Position numbers and translations under genes: made by a program | The notes under the pieces: generated by a model | Told to the model about the DNA's origin: nothing | Databases searched by the model: none | The model's input: only the letters and a program-made list of their open reading frames with translations | Shown here: positions 1 to 10,900 of the stretch, piece after piece | Layout of the letters: each line of letters opens with the position of its first letter | Position numbering within the stretch: the stretch's first letter is position 1 | From: Microplitis mediator | Lineage: Eukaryota > Arthropoda > Insecta > Hymenoptera > Braconidae | Direction: 5' to 3' | DNA: 64,000 nt | NCBI RefSeq assembly: GCF_029852145.1 | Contig: NC_079974.1 | Coordinates: 21,430,082 to 21,494,081, forward strand

Positions 1-2
1 AA

Positions 3-188
3 GATCGCTTAGATACTGCTATCAAGCAAAGTACCTCGATAGAAGTTACTAGAGAAATAATATTTGATTTATTTACTAATTATTTGTCATTTGAATGTTG
101 CGTAACAATCACAACATTTTTTAATGAAAAAGAAAGAGAAGATTTTTTACATCTTTGTAATATCGATAGCTTGTCAAGTTTGGGTTAA
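3..188 (+). CDS. C-terminal end of an ankyrin-family protein (gene starts left of window)
   Basis: An open frame runs from the window edge to TAA at 186-188, giving the last 61 residues of a protein. It aligns by eye with the last 60 or so residues of the intact ankyrin gene at 2648-3802: both have an RLD(S/T)AI start, a hydrophobic stretch, and a final FF-(N/T)-x-(K/E)-E segment. That makes it the end of an upstream tandem paralogue. No ankyrin repeat is visible in this part. The module resembles the PRANC-type C-terminus that follows ankyrin repeats in parasitoid wasp proteins; that assignment is an inference. Confidence 0.7.
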   Translation, partial: DRLDTAIKQSTSIEVTREIIFDLFTNYLSFECCVTITTFFNEKEREDFLHLCNIDSLSSLG

Positions 189-488
189 TTTGTTTATATT
201 TTATATGTATTGTAAAATAAAAATTTATTAACTGTTTAAATAATTTTTTTTTTATTTCGTAGGCTAAGATTTCATTAATTTTTATAGCGTTAAGTCCTTT
301 ATTCATGAACTCTTAAGGAATTTAACGTTGTAAGTCACTAAAAACATATTTTACATAAAAATCGTAATTGATGGACTTAAAAATATATAAAATCTGTTTT
401 TTAATCATTTTTTTTTTTATAACAATACATTTTTTTCATATCATTTATCAGTGTACTTATATTATAAATTTAGAAACAATTCAATCTT
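189..488. other. Spacer between tandem ankyrin copies
   Basis: AT-rich sequence with poly-T runs. I see no open frame with coding character, although a lost first exon or promoter of the following pseudogene could lie here. Confidence 0.4.
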
Positions 489-1414
489 TTGAATGACTTG
501 AAATTCAATTTCGATGACAACTATAAGGAATTTCAAGAGAACTCTAGCTCTTCTAACTGGATCAAAGGCTCGTCTGTCGAATCAACTTACGAGGATGAAG
601 AAGAGTTGGTTTCTTTGAGTAAGAATCAGAAGACACTCAGTTGCATGTTGTTGTTAAAGCTGGAGATATTGAATTGGTCAGAAAAATTCTGAGAACTGGC
701 GTTGATGTCAATGCACCAGGTGAAGATTCTAACACAGCACTGTATCTAGCTGTTGATAATTAATTTTTACCAGCTGTCAAGTGTTTAGTTGAATATGGAG
801 CCAATATTTCTGCTAAGAACAAATCTGATGACCCATACCTACGATGGGAAACTCCATTGCACATCGCAGTGAGAAGAGATCGTCTGGACATTCTTGAGTT
901 ACTTTTCACAATAGAAATAAACGTCTAGGAACTGATGAAAAATTATGACACCAACTTGCGTCATGCTGTCGAGCGTAAAAATTATAAATTGATCAATAGT
1001 TTAGCAGGAAATTCAAATTACAATAATTACAACAGTTCCATAAAAGAAGTATTTAAAAATTTTTCAATGCAGCAGCTTTAAAAAATGGGCTACGGTGAAG
1101 ACTTGATAGCTTTGCTATTCGGCAAGTACGCAGACATAAATGTCCGCAATAAATCTGATCAAACTCTTCTTTTTCTAGCAGTTACCAATAAAAATGTAAA
1201 GATGATTAAATATCTACTTGACATCAGTGCTGATGTAAATGTGGTCAATTGCAGTGATTTTATTCCCGGGTGAACTGCTCTGCATGCTGCTGCTGAGGCA
1301 TATTATGAAGATGAAATCAAGATTTCATTGGATCATCAGTTTTGCGACGTTAATGTAAAGACAGACGACAATATAACGCCGCTGGAAGATCTGATAATTA
1401 TATATATTATTTAA
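489..1414 (+). pseudogene. Ankyrin-repeat pseudogene
   Basis: A decayed paralogue of the neighbouring ankyrin genes. The first part reads open from 489 to about 640 (acidic, serine-rich) but has no good ATG in frame. A frameshift at about 620-640 moves into a frame encoding ankyrin repeats with motifs such as TQLHVVVKAGDIELV, CLVEYGANI and ETPLHIAVRRDRLDILELL. That frame is interrupted by TAA at 761-763, TAG at 926-928, TAA at 1079-1081 and TGA at 1271-1273, yet repeat-like sequence continues after every stop (for example YADINVRNKSDQT, then TALHAAAEAYYEDE). It ends at TAA 1412-1414, ten bases before a transposon insertion, and the C-terminal module seen in the flanking copies is missing. The stops, frameshift and truncation make it non-functional as a full-length protein. 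Confidence 0.85.
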
Positions 1415-1425
1415 AGTTTAGAGTA

Positions 1426-2177
1426 GGGGAGGGTAGGGCAGAGCGGCCCCCCTGAAATTTTGATCAAAAAAAAATTTTTTTTTTTTTGCCTAATTACTAT
1501 AAATCCGATATGTTTGCGCATTTTTACCCCTACGCATGACATTTGGGGCAAAATGGACAAGCCCAAAATTTTGAAAAAGTGATTTTTTCATATTTTTATC
1601 GTCAAATTAAAAAAAAATTATTATAATTCCACATTTCTAGCCCTACGCATAACACCTGGGGCAAAATGGACCAGCCAAAACTTCCGAAAAAATTATTTTT
1701 TCATATTTTTCGGCCATTTCTCTATGTAAGAGGCAAATTTGGTCACTAAAAATTTATAAAAATAAAATTTTTTCTTTTAGTTGGTAATTTTTGAAATAAA
1801 GTAAAACTATAGAATTGTTTTTTTTTTTTATTAAATAACAATTAGTAATTAAGGTAATCGAGAGTAAACGATTTATTACACCTTAAAAAATTTTTTTCGA
1901 GTAATATAAAACCAAAAATAGTTGTCAAGAGAAAGAAATACATTCTTAATGATGAAAACAATTAAAAAAAAAAAAAAAAAAAAAACGAAAAAAAAATCTT
2001 TTATCACTTTTTGGAGGGGGCCGCTCTGCCCCACAAAAAAAATTTTTTTTTTTTTCAGAATTTTGGCAAAATCTCCATAAATTTGTTCGAAATAGGACAA
2101 AAGTAAAGTGTTCTTATGGTTGAAAGCCACAAAAAGTAATAATTGGCTTAGGGGGGCCGCTCTGCCCCACCCTCCCC
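1426..2177. mobile_element. GGGGAGGG-family inverted-repeat element, copy A (752 bp)
   Basis: It begins GGGGAGGGTAGGGCAGAGCG and ends with a near-perfect reverse complement (CGCTCTGCCCCACCCTCCCC), flanked on both sides by TA (1424-1425, 2178-2179). Inside are two direct copies of a motif reading CCCTACGCAT followed by GGGGCAAAATGGAC (about 1530 and 1640). There is no transposase frame, so it is a non-autonomous MITE-like element. It lies immediately after the ankyrin pseudogene and matches copy B at 32651-33345 in the opposite orientation. Confidence 0.85.
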
Positions 2178-2474
2178 TATATATTATTCATTTTAGAGTA
2201 CATATTATACATGTTATTTTATTCGTAAATATTTATTTGTATCCGTATATATATATACATACATGTGCAAGGATGACGAAGGATGACAGGTTCGTAATAT
2301 TTCATAAAGACGTCTTATCTTTTAAGCTCTTTATCTCATTAAATTTAAAAACTTATCAATACTTAAGTAATTAATACTCAGAGTACAAAATTTCCCTTTC
2401 TTCTTTATTATTTTGAGAAATAGGATTAGAGTGGGAATGAAAATGTTAAGGGTGGAAATAGTTAAGTATATTCA

Positions 2475-2482
2475 TATAAATA
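2475..2482 (+). promoter_or_regulatory. Possible TATA box of the intact ankyrin gene
   Basis: TATAAATA lies about 165 bp upstream of the ATG at 2648. A start near 2505 would give a 5' leader of about 140 nt. In such AT-rich DNA the match could be chance. Confidence 0.35.
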
Positions 2483-2647
2483 AGACTAACCAGCTTGAAA
2501 TTATACCAGCTAAAAATATTAATTATAACATATTCAATAATTGAAAAGTTAGTAAAATAAATTTTTAAATAAAATTAACTTGTTAAAGACATCAACACAT
2601 TAATAAAATAGTGATATTTGTGTAAAAAATTTATCATTAGATATATA

Positions 2648-3802
2648 ATGAGTGCTACAAACAGTAATATTGAAAACGCTTCATTAGGTAGCGAAATATT
2701 GAAGTCGGCAGTACGAAGTGGCAAACTTTATTTGGTGAAGACATGTATTGTGTTTGGTGCTGATGTTAATAGTTTTGGTCAAAATAGTTATACCCCACTT
2801 CAAGTTGCAGCTTTTTACGGTCATTACAACATCATTGAATGTTTGTTAAGAAACGGAGCACGAGTCGATGCTATTTCATCCGGATCAACTGTATCCCAAT
2901 TGACCCCTTTAGAAATAGCATGCAAAAAAAATTTTACGAAATGTGTAAGAGTTTTAGTGGACTATGGAGCGAGTGTTTCCGGACATCGATCTAATTTCGC
3001 CCAACCAATCCACGTGGCCGTATACAATAACAACGTTAAAATAATTAAATTATTATACGAGGCTGGAGCTGATGTCAATGTAAACTTTCCACAGATGAAT
3101 CCCTATCATTCAATTATCGAGTATGCGATAATCCATGGACAGAGAGAGGTAGTCAACTTCATTTTATTTGAAACAAATTTTAATCATCAAAACCTCGATT
3201 CTTGGATTGTTGAAATGTCCGAGTTTCAATTATCACTAATCAATATTCATACGCAAGATGACATAGAATTCGTAAAAAATATTTCAAATGAGTTCTTAAA
3301 GATAAAGTATACTCTAGTTGTTTACATCGTTAGTAGACACATGATTAATCTACCAATCAGGATAGAAGTATTATCAGCAGCACTATCTGTTTCTTTTCCT
3401 GGTGATGAATCGAAAAATCACCTGACTATTGTTTCTATCATAAATGATATTGAAAATGTTATTATTAAACTGAAAAAAACACTAATTAATAATACCACAA
3501 TTTCTTATTGGCGTCTATTGATGTGCGAAATGCCAGAATTAATTATTCTATCTGGCAATGAAGATATCCAGACCCTATGTGAAAGGGATTACAACAACCA
3601 ATTTTATTATATTTATTATCAAATTATGAGAGCTCGTTTGGACAGTGCAATATCTCAAAATATTTTGTTTGAGGAAACAATAGATGTAATATCATCTTTG
3701 TTCAACTACTCTGCCTATCATCTGCCATATGATTGTTACAGACGAATTCTAAATTTTTTTACTACTGAAGAATTACAAGAATTTAAAAATCTTCAACCAT
3801 GA
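2648..3802 (+). CDS. Ankyrin-repeat protein with PRANC-like C-terminal module
   Basis: A single-exon frame of 384 aa. I start at the first ATG (2648), since the frame upstream of it has no ATG. Residues about 14-185 hold four to five ankyrin repeats, with landmarks GADVNSFGQNSYTPLQVAA, NGARVDAI, TPLEIACKKN, DYGASVSG, PIHVAVYNNNVKIIKLLYEAGADVN. Residues about 190-320 are helical and unassigned. The C-terminal 60 residues (LPYDCYRRILNFFTTEELQEF near the end) resemble the F-box-like PRANC module and match the partial copy at the window start. Proteins of this layout can act as substrate adaptors for SCF-type ubiquitin ligases; whether this one does is unknown. No signal peptide or membrane segment is visible. 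It lies tail-to-tail with the guanylate cyclase gene, 299 bp away. Confidence 0.85.
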   Translation: MSATNSNIENASLGSEILKSAVRSGKLYLVKTCIVFGADVNSFGQNSYTPLQVAAFYGHYNIIECLLRNGARVDAISSGSTVSQLTPLEIACKKNFTKCVRVLVDYGASVSGHRSNFAQPIHVAVYNNNVKIIKLLYEAGADVNVNFPQMNPYHSIIEYAIIHGQREVVNFILFETNFNHQNLDSWIVEMSEFQLSLINIHTQDDIEFVKNISNEFLKIKYTLVVYIVSRHMINLPIRIEVLSAALSVSFPGDESKNHLTIVSIINDIENVIIKLKKTLINNTTISYWRLLMCEMPELIILSGNEDIQTLCERDYNNQFYYIYYQIMRARLDSAISQNILFEETIDVISSLFNYSAYHLPYDCYRRILNFFTTEELQEFKNLQP

Positions 3803-4101
3803 CAATGGTTTTATTGATACCCAAGTAGCACACTTGGATTTATGACACTTTTGATTATTAAGAACAAAAAAAAAATATACAAAATTCAGTTAAAGTTATC
3901 ATTATTATATATTTTCTTTTAAATTATACAAAATTATAAAAAACCAATATGTACTTAAAAATAAAAGTTAATTGATATTTTGAAAAATTTGAATTCGTCT
4001 CTGAAAAAAATTATTTTAAAATTTTCATTTACTTTGCGAGAAAGATGTCTGATGGCGTTTGCCTTTAAGAAAAAAAATATTGTTTGCTAATAAATATTTT
4101 T
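3803..4101. other. Convergent 3' ends of the ankyrin and guanylate cyclase genes
   Basis: A short AT-rich spacer between two stop codons on opposite strands; both 3' UTRs must lie or overlap here. An AATAAA on the + strand near 3959 could serve the ankyrin gene. No other feature is seen. Confidence 0.5.
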
Positions 4102-4936
4102 TTAGAGTTCAGACAAATTAATAAATGTATTATTAGAATTTTTAGCATTTATAATATTCTGCGGGAATATAAGAGGATTTAATGTTGTACATTGTCCACT
4201 ATCTGGCGGACTAGTGCTGTATTTTCGTAATTTTGGTGACGATAAACGTGGATCTGGTGTTGTGCATCCATCTAACCAGTATGACGTCACAGTACCTTTG
4301 CCTTTTAATTCAACTTCGCCGCGTAATTCTAATTCAAATGTCCCAAATTTATCTAAAATATTTTTAGTTGTTTCTGACACGTGGATTTTTAACGCTGGAA
4401 ATTATTAACACTTTAGTTGGTTACTTTAAATTAAATTGAATAGTTAATAAAAATAAAAAAAAGGCTTACGTAAGCCAGTTGACTCCATACGTGATGCTGT
4501 ATTGACAGTATCACCAAACAAACAATAGTGCGGCATCTTTTGTCCAACGACACCTGCACAAACAGGACCACTGTGCGCGCCAATTCTCACACTTAATTGC
4601 GAGTCCTGTCTGTGGCCGATCTTGAATGATTTCACGGCGTCAAGAATAGCCAGAGCCATAAGACCGATTTCCTTGGCATGCTCGTCTCCATTTCGTTGGG
4701 GTAGTCCTGAGACAACCATATAAGCGTCGCCGATTGTCTCGACTTTGTAGACGTCGTAGAAACCTATTATGCGATCAAATGTGCTGTAGAGATCGTTAAG
4801 AAAATCTACAACTTGCATCGCAGTGCTCTGAGCACACAGCGCCGTGAAACCAACGATATCACTGAAGTAAATTGTCACGGATTCAAACTGTTCTGGCTGT
4901 ACCAGTTCTCCAGCCATCAGTTGTCCTGCCACTTGT
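4102..4936 (-). other. Guanylate cyclase exons 15-16: catalytic domain and C-terminal tail
   Basis: The class III cyclase domain has both metal-binding regions (TIYFSDIVGF; KVETIGDAYMVVSG) and the guanine-selecting residues, Glu in VETIGDAY and Cys in HYCLFGDTVN, so it should use GTP. Catalytic Asn/Arg lie in NTASRMES. The junction L-P-L-K-I-H-V-S-E restores the family consensus. About 45 further residues follow GTVTSYWL and end in NLSEL; they are low in complexity and unassigned. Confidence 0.92.
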
Positions 4937-7900
4937 CTGTAATATTTTTTTTTTAATTTATAATTTTCAAATTTTATCTTAGAATTTAATCAGTACCTTG
5001 GCAATACTTGATACAATAATTCTTCACTTCGACGTTTTTCTAACGTCAGTTGCTCAGTTTTTTCTTCGACTAATGCTTCTAAATTGTTAGCATATTGTTC
5101 CATACGACGTAATAAATCATCCATTAGATTTTCACAGTATCCTCTGTATTTAAAAAAAAAATAATAATATTTACTAATCACTAGTTTTTTAAAATTCAAA
5201 ACTACGGTCGACTATCCATCATAAGTCTGGACAAAACTAAACGTACGGTAGTGGGAGGGCTGAAATTTTAAGAATAATTTCCCCTACGTCCCCTAGACCA
5301 GACTTATGACGAATAGTCGACTATATAATTAATTTATCTGACTTCATTATGCCGCGAATTATTCCGCGGATTGTTTGAAACGATGGACGGTCATCACTAA
5401 TTTCACTCCAACATCTTTCCATAAGACAGAAAATATCTGGAGGGCAATCTTTTGGATGAACTTCTGGACGGAAACATGGATTCTCTCCTGATGATACGCG
5501 ATTTACAATCTTGAGTAATTAAAAAAAAGTTAAATTTGTTTATTTATTTTATGAGATTTATCAGCGATCTGATTTTAGTAAATAAATGAAATTTACTTCT
5601 TGTGATGTCATAAAAGTCTTGGCTACTTCATAAGGACCACCACGTAGTATTATTTCTTCTAAAATAATAGCAAAACTATAAACGTCACCTTTTTGTGTCG
5701 CTGCGCTACCTGGTAAAACTGTTTGCGGTAACAACTCGGGTGCGATCCACAATAATTCTATTAAAATTTTAAAAAATTAATTTGTGAGATAAAAAATTAT
5801 TTATCAAATAATTAATCAAGTTAGTTATGTAACTGGTTAATTACTCGAGTAATAATTTTCATCGATAACCAATTCCGCAGGAGTTGTCAAAGTCTTGAGA
5901 CCAAAGTCGGATATCTTTAATACGAAACGTCCGTCAATTAAACAATTGCATGACCGTAGTTTACCGTGCGCATTCACTTCACTTGCGTGTAAATAATCCA
6001 TTCCCTTAAATTAATTATAGTTATTTATTAACGTTAATAGATTTTCATGTTGACTTTTAAATAATTACTTTAACGATGTCATGGATTAATGACATTCGGA
6101 AATTCCAGTCAAGTTTTATTGCTTCATTATTAAGGACGTCTTTGAGTGATCCTTTTGGACAGTATTCTGTTAATATTAATACTGTTGGTGATGGTGAACA
6201 CAGACATGCTCCAATAAATCTATCAATTAATTTTATTTATATTAATTAATATTTTAGTAATAAATTTTGATAGAAAATTAGAAAAAAATTTTTAAGCAAC
6301 AATTAAAAAAAAAATTTAATTCAATCATTTTTTAATAAAAATTTGAATAGAAAATTCGAATAAAAATTTTGTAAATAAAATTTTGAACTGAAAATTTAAA
6401 TCAAAATTTTTTAATGAAAGTTTGAATAGAAAAGTCAAATAAAAAATTTTAAATGAAAATTCGAATAAAAATTTTAATAGGAAATTCAAATAAAAATTTT
6501 GTAAATAAAATTTTGAACTAAAAATTTAAATAAAAATTTTTTAATGAAAATTTGAATAGAAAAGTCGAATAAAAAATTTTAAATGAAAATTCGAATAAAA
6601 ATTTAAATAGAAAATTCAAATAAAAATTTTGTAAATAAAATTTTGAATTGAAAATTTAAATCAAAATTTTTTAATGAAAGTTTGAATAGAAAAGTCAAAT
6701 AAAAAATTTTAAATGAAAATTCGAATAAAAATTTAAATAGAAAATTCAAATAAAAATTTTGTAAATAAAATTTTGGACTGAAAATTTAAATCAAAATTTT
6801 TTAATGAAAATTTGAATAGAAAAGTCAAGTAAAAATGTGTACGGAAAATTCGAATAAAAAATTAAATAGAAAATTCAAATAAAAATTTTGTAAGTAAAAT
6901 TTTGAACTAAAAATTTAAATAAAAATTTTATAAATGAAAATTTGAATATAAAATTTAAACAATGAATACCTAACAGTATTTTCCGATGTAACATCACGTA
7001 CTTGTTTAATTTCCCATAGTAATTTTTTCGTAACATCAACAACTTTTTTTTTAGTTACTTTCTTAATAGCAACACGCTCTCCTTTATAAATACCTACACT
7101 CGTAAATACCGGTGTTGCTGCTAATGAATCACCACTTAATTGCGAGCCCCGTCTTTTTTGTTCTAATCCAAAATTCTTAAACAAAATCGATTTACATAAA
7201 TTACAAGCAACTATTAATTACAACAATTATTATCACATCTCAAATGTCTTACATTAGCATCAGCCATAGCTTGATGTAAATTTATCTTCGAAGAAAAAGT
7301 TTTACTGACTTCCAATAGCAATTCTTCTGGTCTGATTCTCCACGACATATTATTCAAATCAGCGGAGAGACGTAGATGTCGATAGAGCAAACATGCTGCG
7401 GTACTAACAGCGAGTAAAAAAATACCAAGAGCGAAACTCGAGTACAGTATCAGAGTATACGCGTCCGTTTTACGTGAGCAGCCTGGATCGTCACCTAGAA
7501 ATCCACATTCAGGAATATCTGCCGGTGGTCCTTCACGGCCACCTGGCCAGTGAATTTTTTTACCCGACACTTGATTGTATTCTCGATTTAGTCCCAAGTA
7601 ATGCGCCACTACTTCAAATCTATTCAATCATAAATAAATAAATGAATGAATAAACAAATAAATAAATAATTAAATTATTTAAGTAAATTACCTTCCAGTA
7701 ATAGGGTCGAGATCAAGAATACTATAATCAGCATCCCGATCACCGTCAACATCAATACGTACATGCCCAGTAATTCCCACAAAATCACGTCCCCACATTC
7801 TTTTAGTCATAGCGAGTCCGTCTTTAATATTTCCTCCTTCGGTCAACGTTTCATTCAAAGCCATACCGAGTAAATAAACCCCGTCGTAGAAAGCTCCAAT

Positions 7901-10900
7901 AAAAAAATTAACTTCCTCACCGTCAGAGAATGTGTAGTTATAGTCAGTTTGCGCGCGAATACGAACGTCTTCTGCAAAATCTTGAAAACGCGGAGAAGTT
8001 GGTTGGAGTAATGAAACTCGTAGGAGAGCTTCGTAAGCTTTTCGTGCTGCTCCGTCTTCTACGTCGCCTATTTCCCAGTCATGATCACCCCAATACGAGC
8101 CCTTTAATTTTATGTTCATGATACCAGGATATAAATTTAAAGTTTCAGTGTTTCGACAGCCAGTCGAAAGAAACTAATTTCAGTCCAATGCCGCGAACAA
8201 TTATTCGTAAAGTGCGAATGCCTTCAGTCGGCGGGTACACGGAAAAAAAATAACTGCAGCAGCTACAGGACTTAGTTCTGTTACAGTTACAAGCCTTGTC
8301 CTGTTGCAGTGACAGTTTTTTTATTATTAATTTTATTTACGTAAATGACAGCTCTGACTTTGTAATTAAATTTTATAAAAATTAGTGGGAATAATTAACA
8401 GTATTTATAGTTTCTGCTTAATTATAAATTGCAAATGACAATTTACGCTTACACTACTAGATCATCACACCATTGGTCTTAAATTAATTTTTTTCTGACC
8501 GGCTGCTTTTATTTCAGACTGCGGGTGATGTCAGCCCTAGGGCAGCCAACTTCACCCTGGTCTGAAACCGTTTCATTTCATCCCTTGTCACACAAAATAC
8601 TATTTTTAAAACCTAGATGTTCTTTCGGGCTTACTTGAATTATTTCAACGTCCAGAAATGTCCAGTCACCGCGGGTCATTCCTAGTGCATGGGCTGCTAG
8701 CATAAATCTTCTGACGAGTGTTCCTCTTACGCTCAGTATCACGACTTCAAGTCAATTAATTTAATTAAAGAGAGATTTTATAAGTGTAGTGTGCTAATTA
8801 ATCGTTTTTACCTCTTGCGTACATACTGGCGTCACGTAAATACAAATGATAGGAATCATCATGCGAATTGCCGTCGAGTTCTCGTACAAATTTAAGCAAA
8901 CCGTCTTTACGTAATCCGTACTCTAAATTTTTTCCTACTGTCAATGAAAATAAATCGGATTTGTCGAGTATCAATGCAACGTGCGACCATCCAAATTCTT
9001 TGAAAATACTCGAAAATACTAGACGTAATCGGCATTGACAATAAGACATTCGTGTTAGTGTCGGATATTTACTTTTATCTTTAAAAATTCCCTATAAAGA
9101 AAATGTTTATTATTTTTTAAAAAAGTTTTGATTTAAAATTCAAATGAAAATTAATTTTAATAAAAAAATCGAGTGAAAAACTATTTTTTTATGTTAATTA
9201 GTAGTAAGTTCGTCGTAAATTAAAAAAACAGTCTAATTAGCTGCACAGTAAATCGCACGTACACAAATAATAAAAAAAAGTAGAGAAAGGAACATGAGAA
9301 GTTTTGTTTAAAAATAAAAATAAAAAAAACTTACTGAACTCTCATTTTTCCATTTGTGAAGTCTACCAAGGATACCGGATGTTACTGAGAGTTCGCCTTC
9401 TGATGGCGGCTGTTGATTTAATTAAAAAATAAAAAAAATTGAATAATTATAGTTTATCTTTAGGAGGAAGCTGGTCTGAGATACAAAAAAAAAATAATAT
9501 TTTTGTGATTTTTTTTTCAGAGTAGATTCTTTTTTAAAATTCTCAAAATTTGTGACATTATTAAGCATCAATCCAAGAATATTCTCTTAAATTTTGACAG
9601 AAATATATTGAAAAATAAGCCAGTGGTAGTGGGGAGAGACGAGTCAACTAAAAAAAGTCTTCATACCGTAGGCAGGATAACTCATGACTGCCTATCAGAA
9701 ATAAAAAAACCAAAAAGAATTCTTTAGTGCATAAGTTTATCTTGGATTTGAACAAAAGAATGAACAAAATATTCATTTTTGAATTTTTGGTGTGCAATCA
9801 AAAAACTCTTCTTGTCAAAAATTGTTCCTTTTGTTTAATTGAAAAATAAGTAGTTATCCTGCTTACAGCATGGAGACTTTTTTTTGGAGATGACTCGTCT
9901 CTCCCCACTACCACTGGCTTATTTTTCAATATTTTTTGATGAAAATTTAGCAGAATATTTTTGGATTGATGCTTAATAATGTCACAAATTTTGAAAATTT
10001 TAATGAAGAACGTACTCTGAAAAAAAAAATCACAAAACTGATTTTTTTTTGTGTCTTAGACCAGCTTCCCTTAAATGGTAAATAGAAAATTAAAAATAAA
10101 AAAATTTTTCTCCATGAACCTGATCACCCATTCCAGTAATGATCGGGGTGTTCCAGTAGGCTGCGAGTCTCGCAACAGGTTCCAGTGCAAAAGCACACGC
10201 TGGACCGATAAACGCAATAACGTTATCGCGAAAATGCATGTCCGCTGCTAATCCCGGTGCTCTCGCACCACTACACGATGGGTAACTACAATAATTAGTT
10301 CCATTGAATTTAAAAGCAGTAATTCTCTTTAAAATAATAGCTTTACATAATTTTAAAATTCCAGTTATTAGTTTAGTTTGAGTTTTAGTTACTGTCCGTA
10401 AGCTATCGACACGTGACCCCAGGATACGAGGGATGTATATCATCCCTGTTTTACTATTCAATCACGTATCCTGCTCGTAAATGTCTATTCACCACGTGAT
10501 TATATAAGACAATTAAGTTACTATTGTTCCAACAAACTGATTATAATTTACTTTGAATTTTATTACGTTGGTTTAGTTTTGAATTTTAGGATAAAGATAA
10601 ATTTTTATCACTCGTGAGAATAAAAATATCTTTTATTTCAATAGACTTTCTATTGGGAATAGAAATTCCCTTTGAAAATAAAAAAACCCAAGGGTTGCAT
10701 TACAATTTCAAATTTTCTTTCAATATTTTTATTTGTATATAAGATCTATTGAATAAATTTATATTGATATCAAAAATGACATTTTAATGTTTGTAAAAAA
10801 ATACACTTTTTCATAAAAATCAAAGTATTGAATAATTTAATAATAAAATAAATTTTTTCACTCAATAAAAATTCAAATATTTTTTTATTTTAAAGTTCAA

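Noticed and set aside
5205..5330. Inverted repeat GTCGACTATCCATCATAAGTC / GACTTATGACGAATAGTCGAC type in cyclase intron 13
   Set aside because: A real small hairpin of about 125 bp, but with only one copy in the window and nothing to link it to a family I could only note it.
5560..6220. Active protein kinase
   Set aside because: The HRD aspartate is missing (HGK) and the domain is followed by the cyclase linker; it is the normal kinase-homology domain of receptor cyclases.
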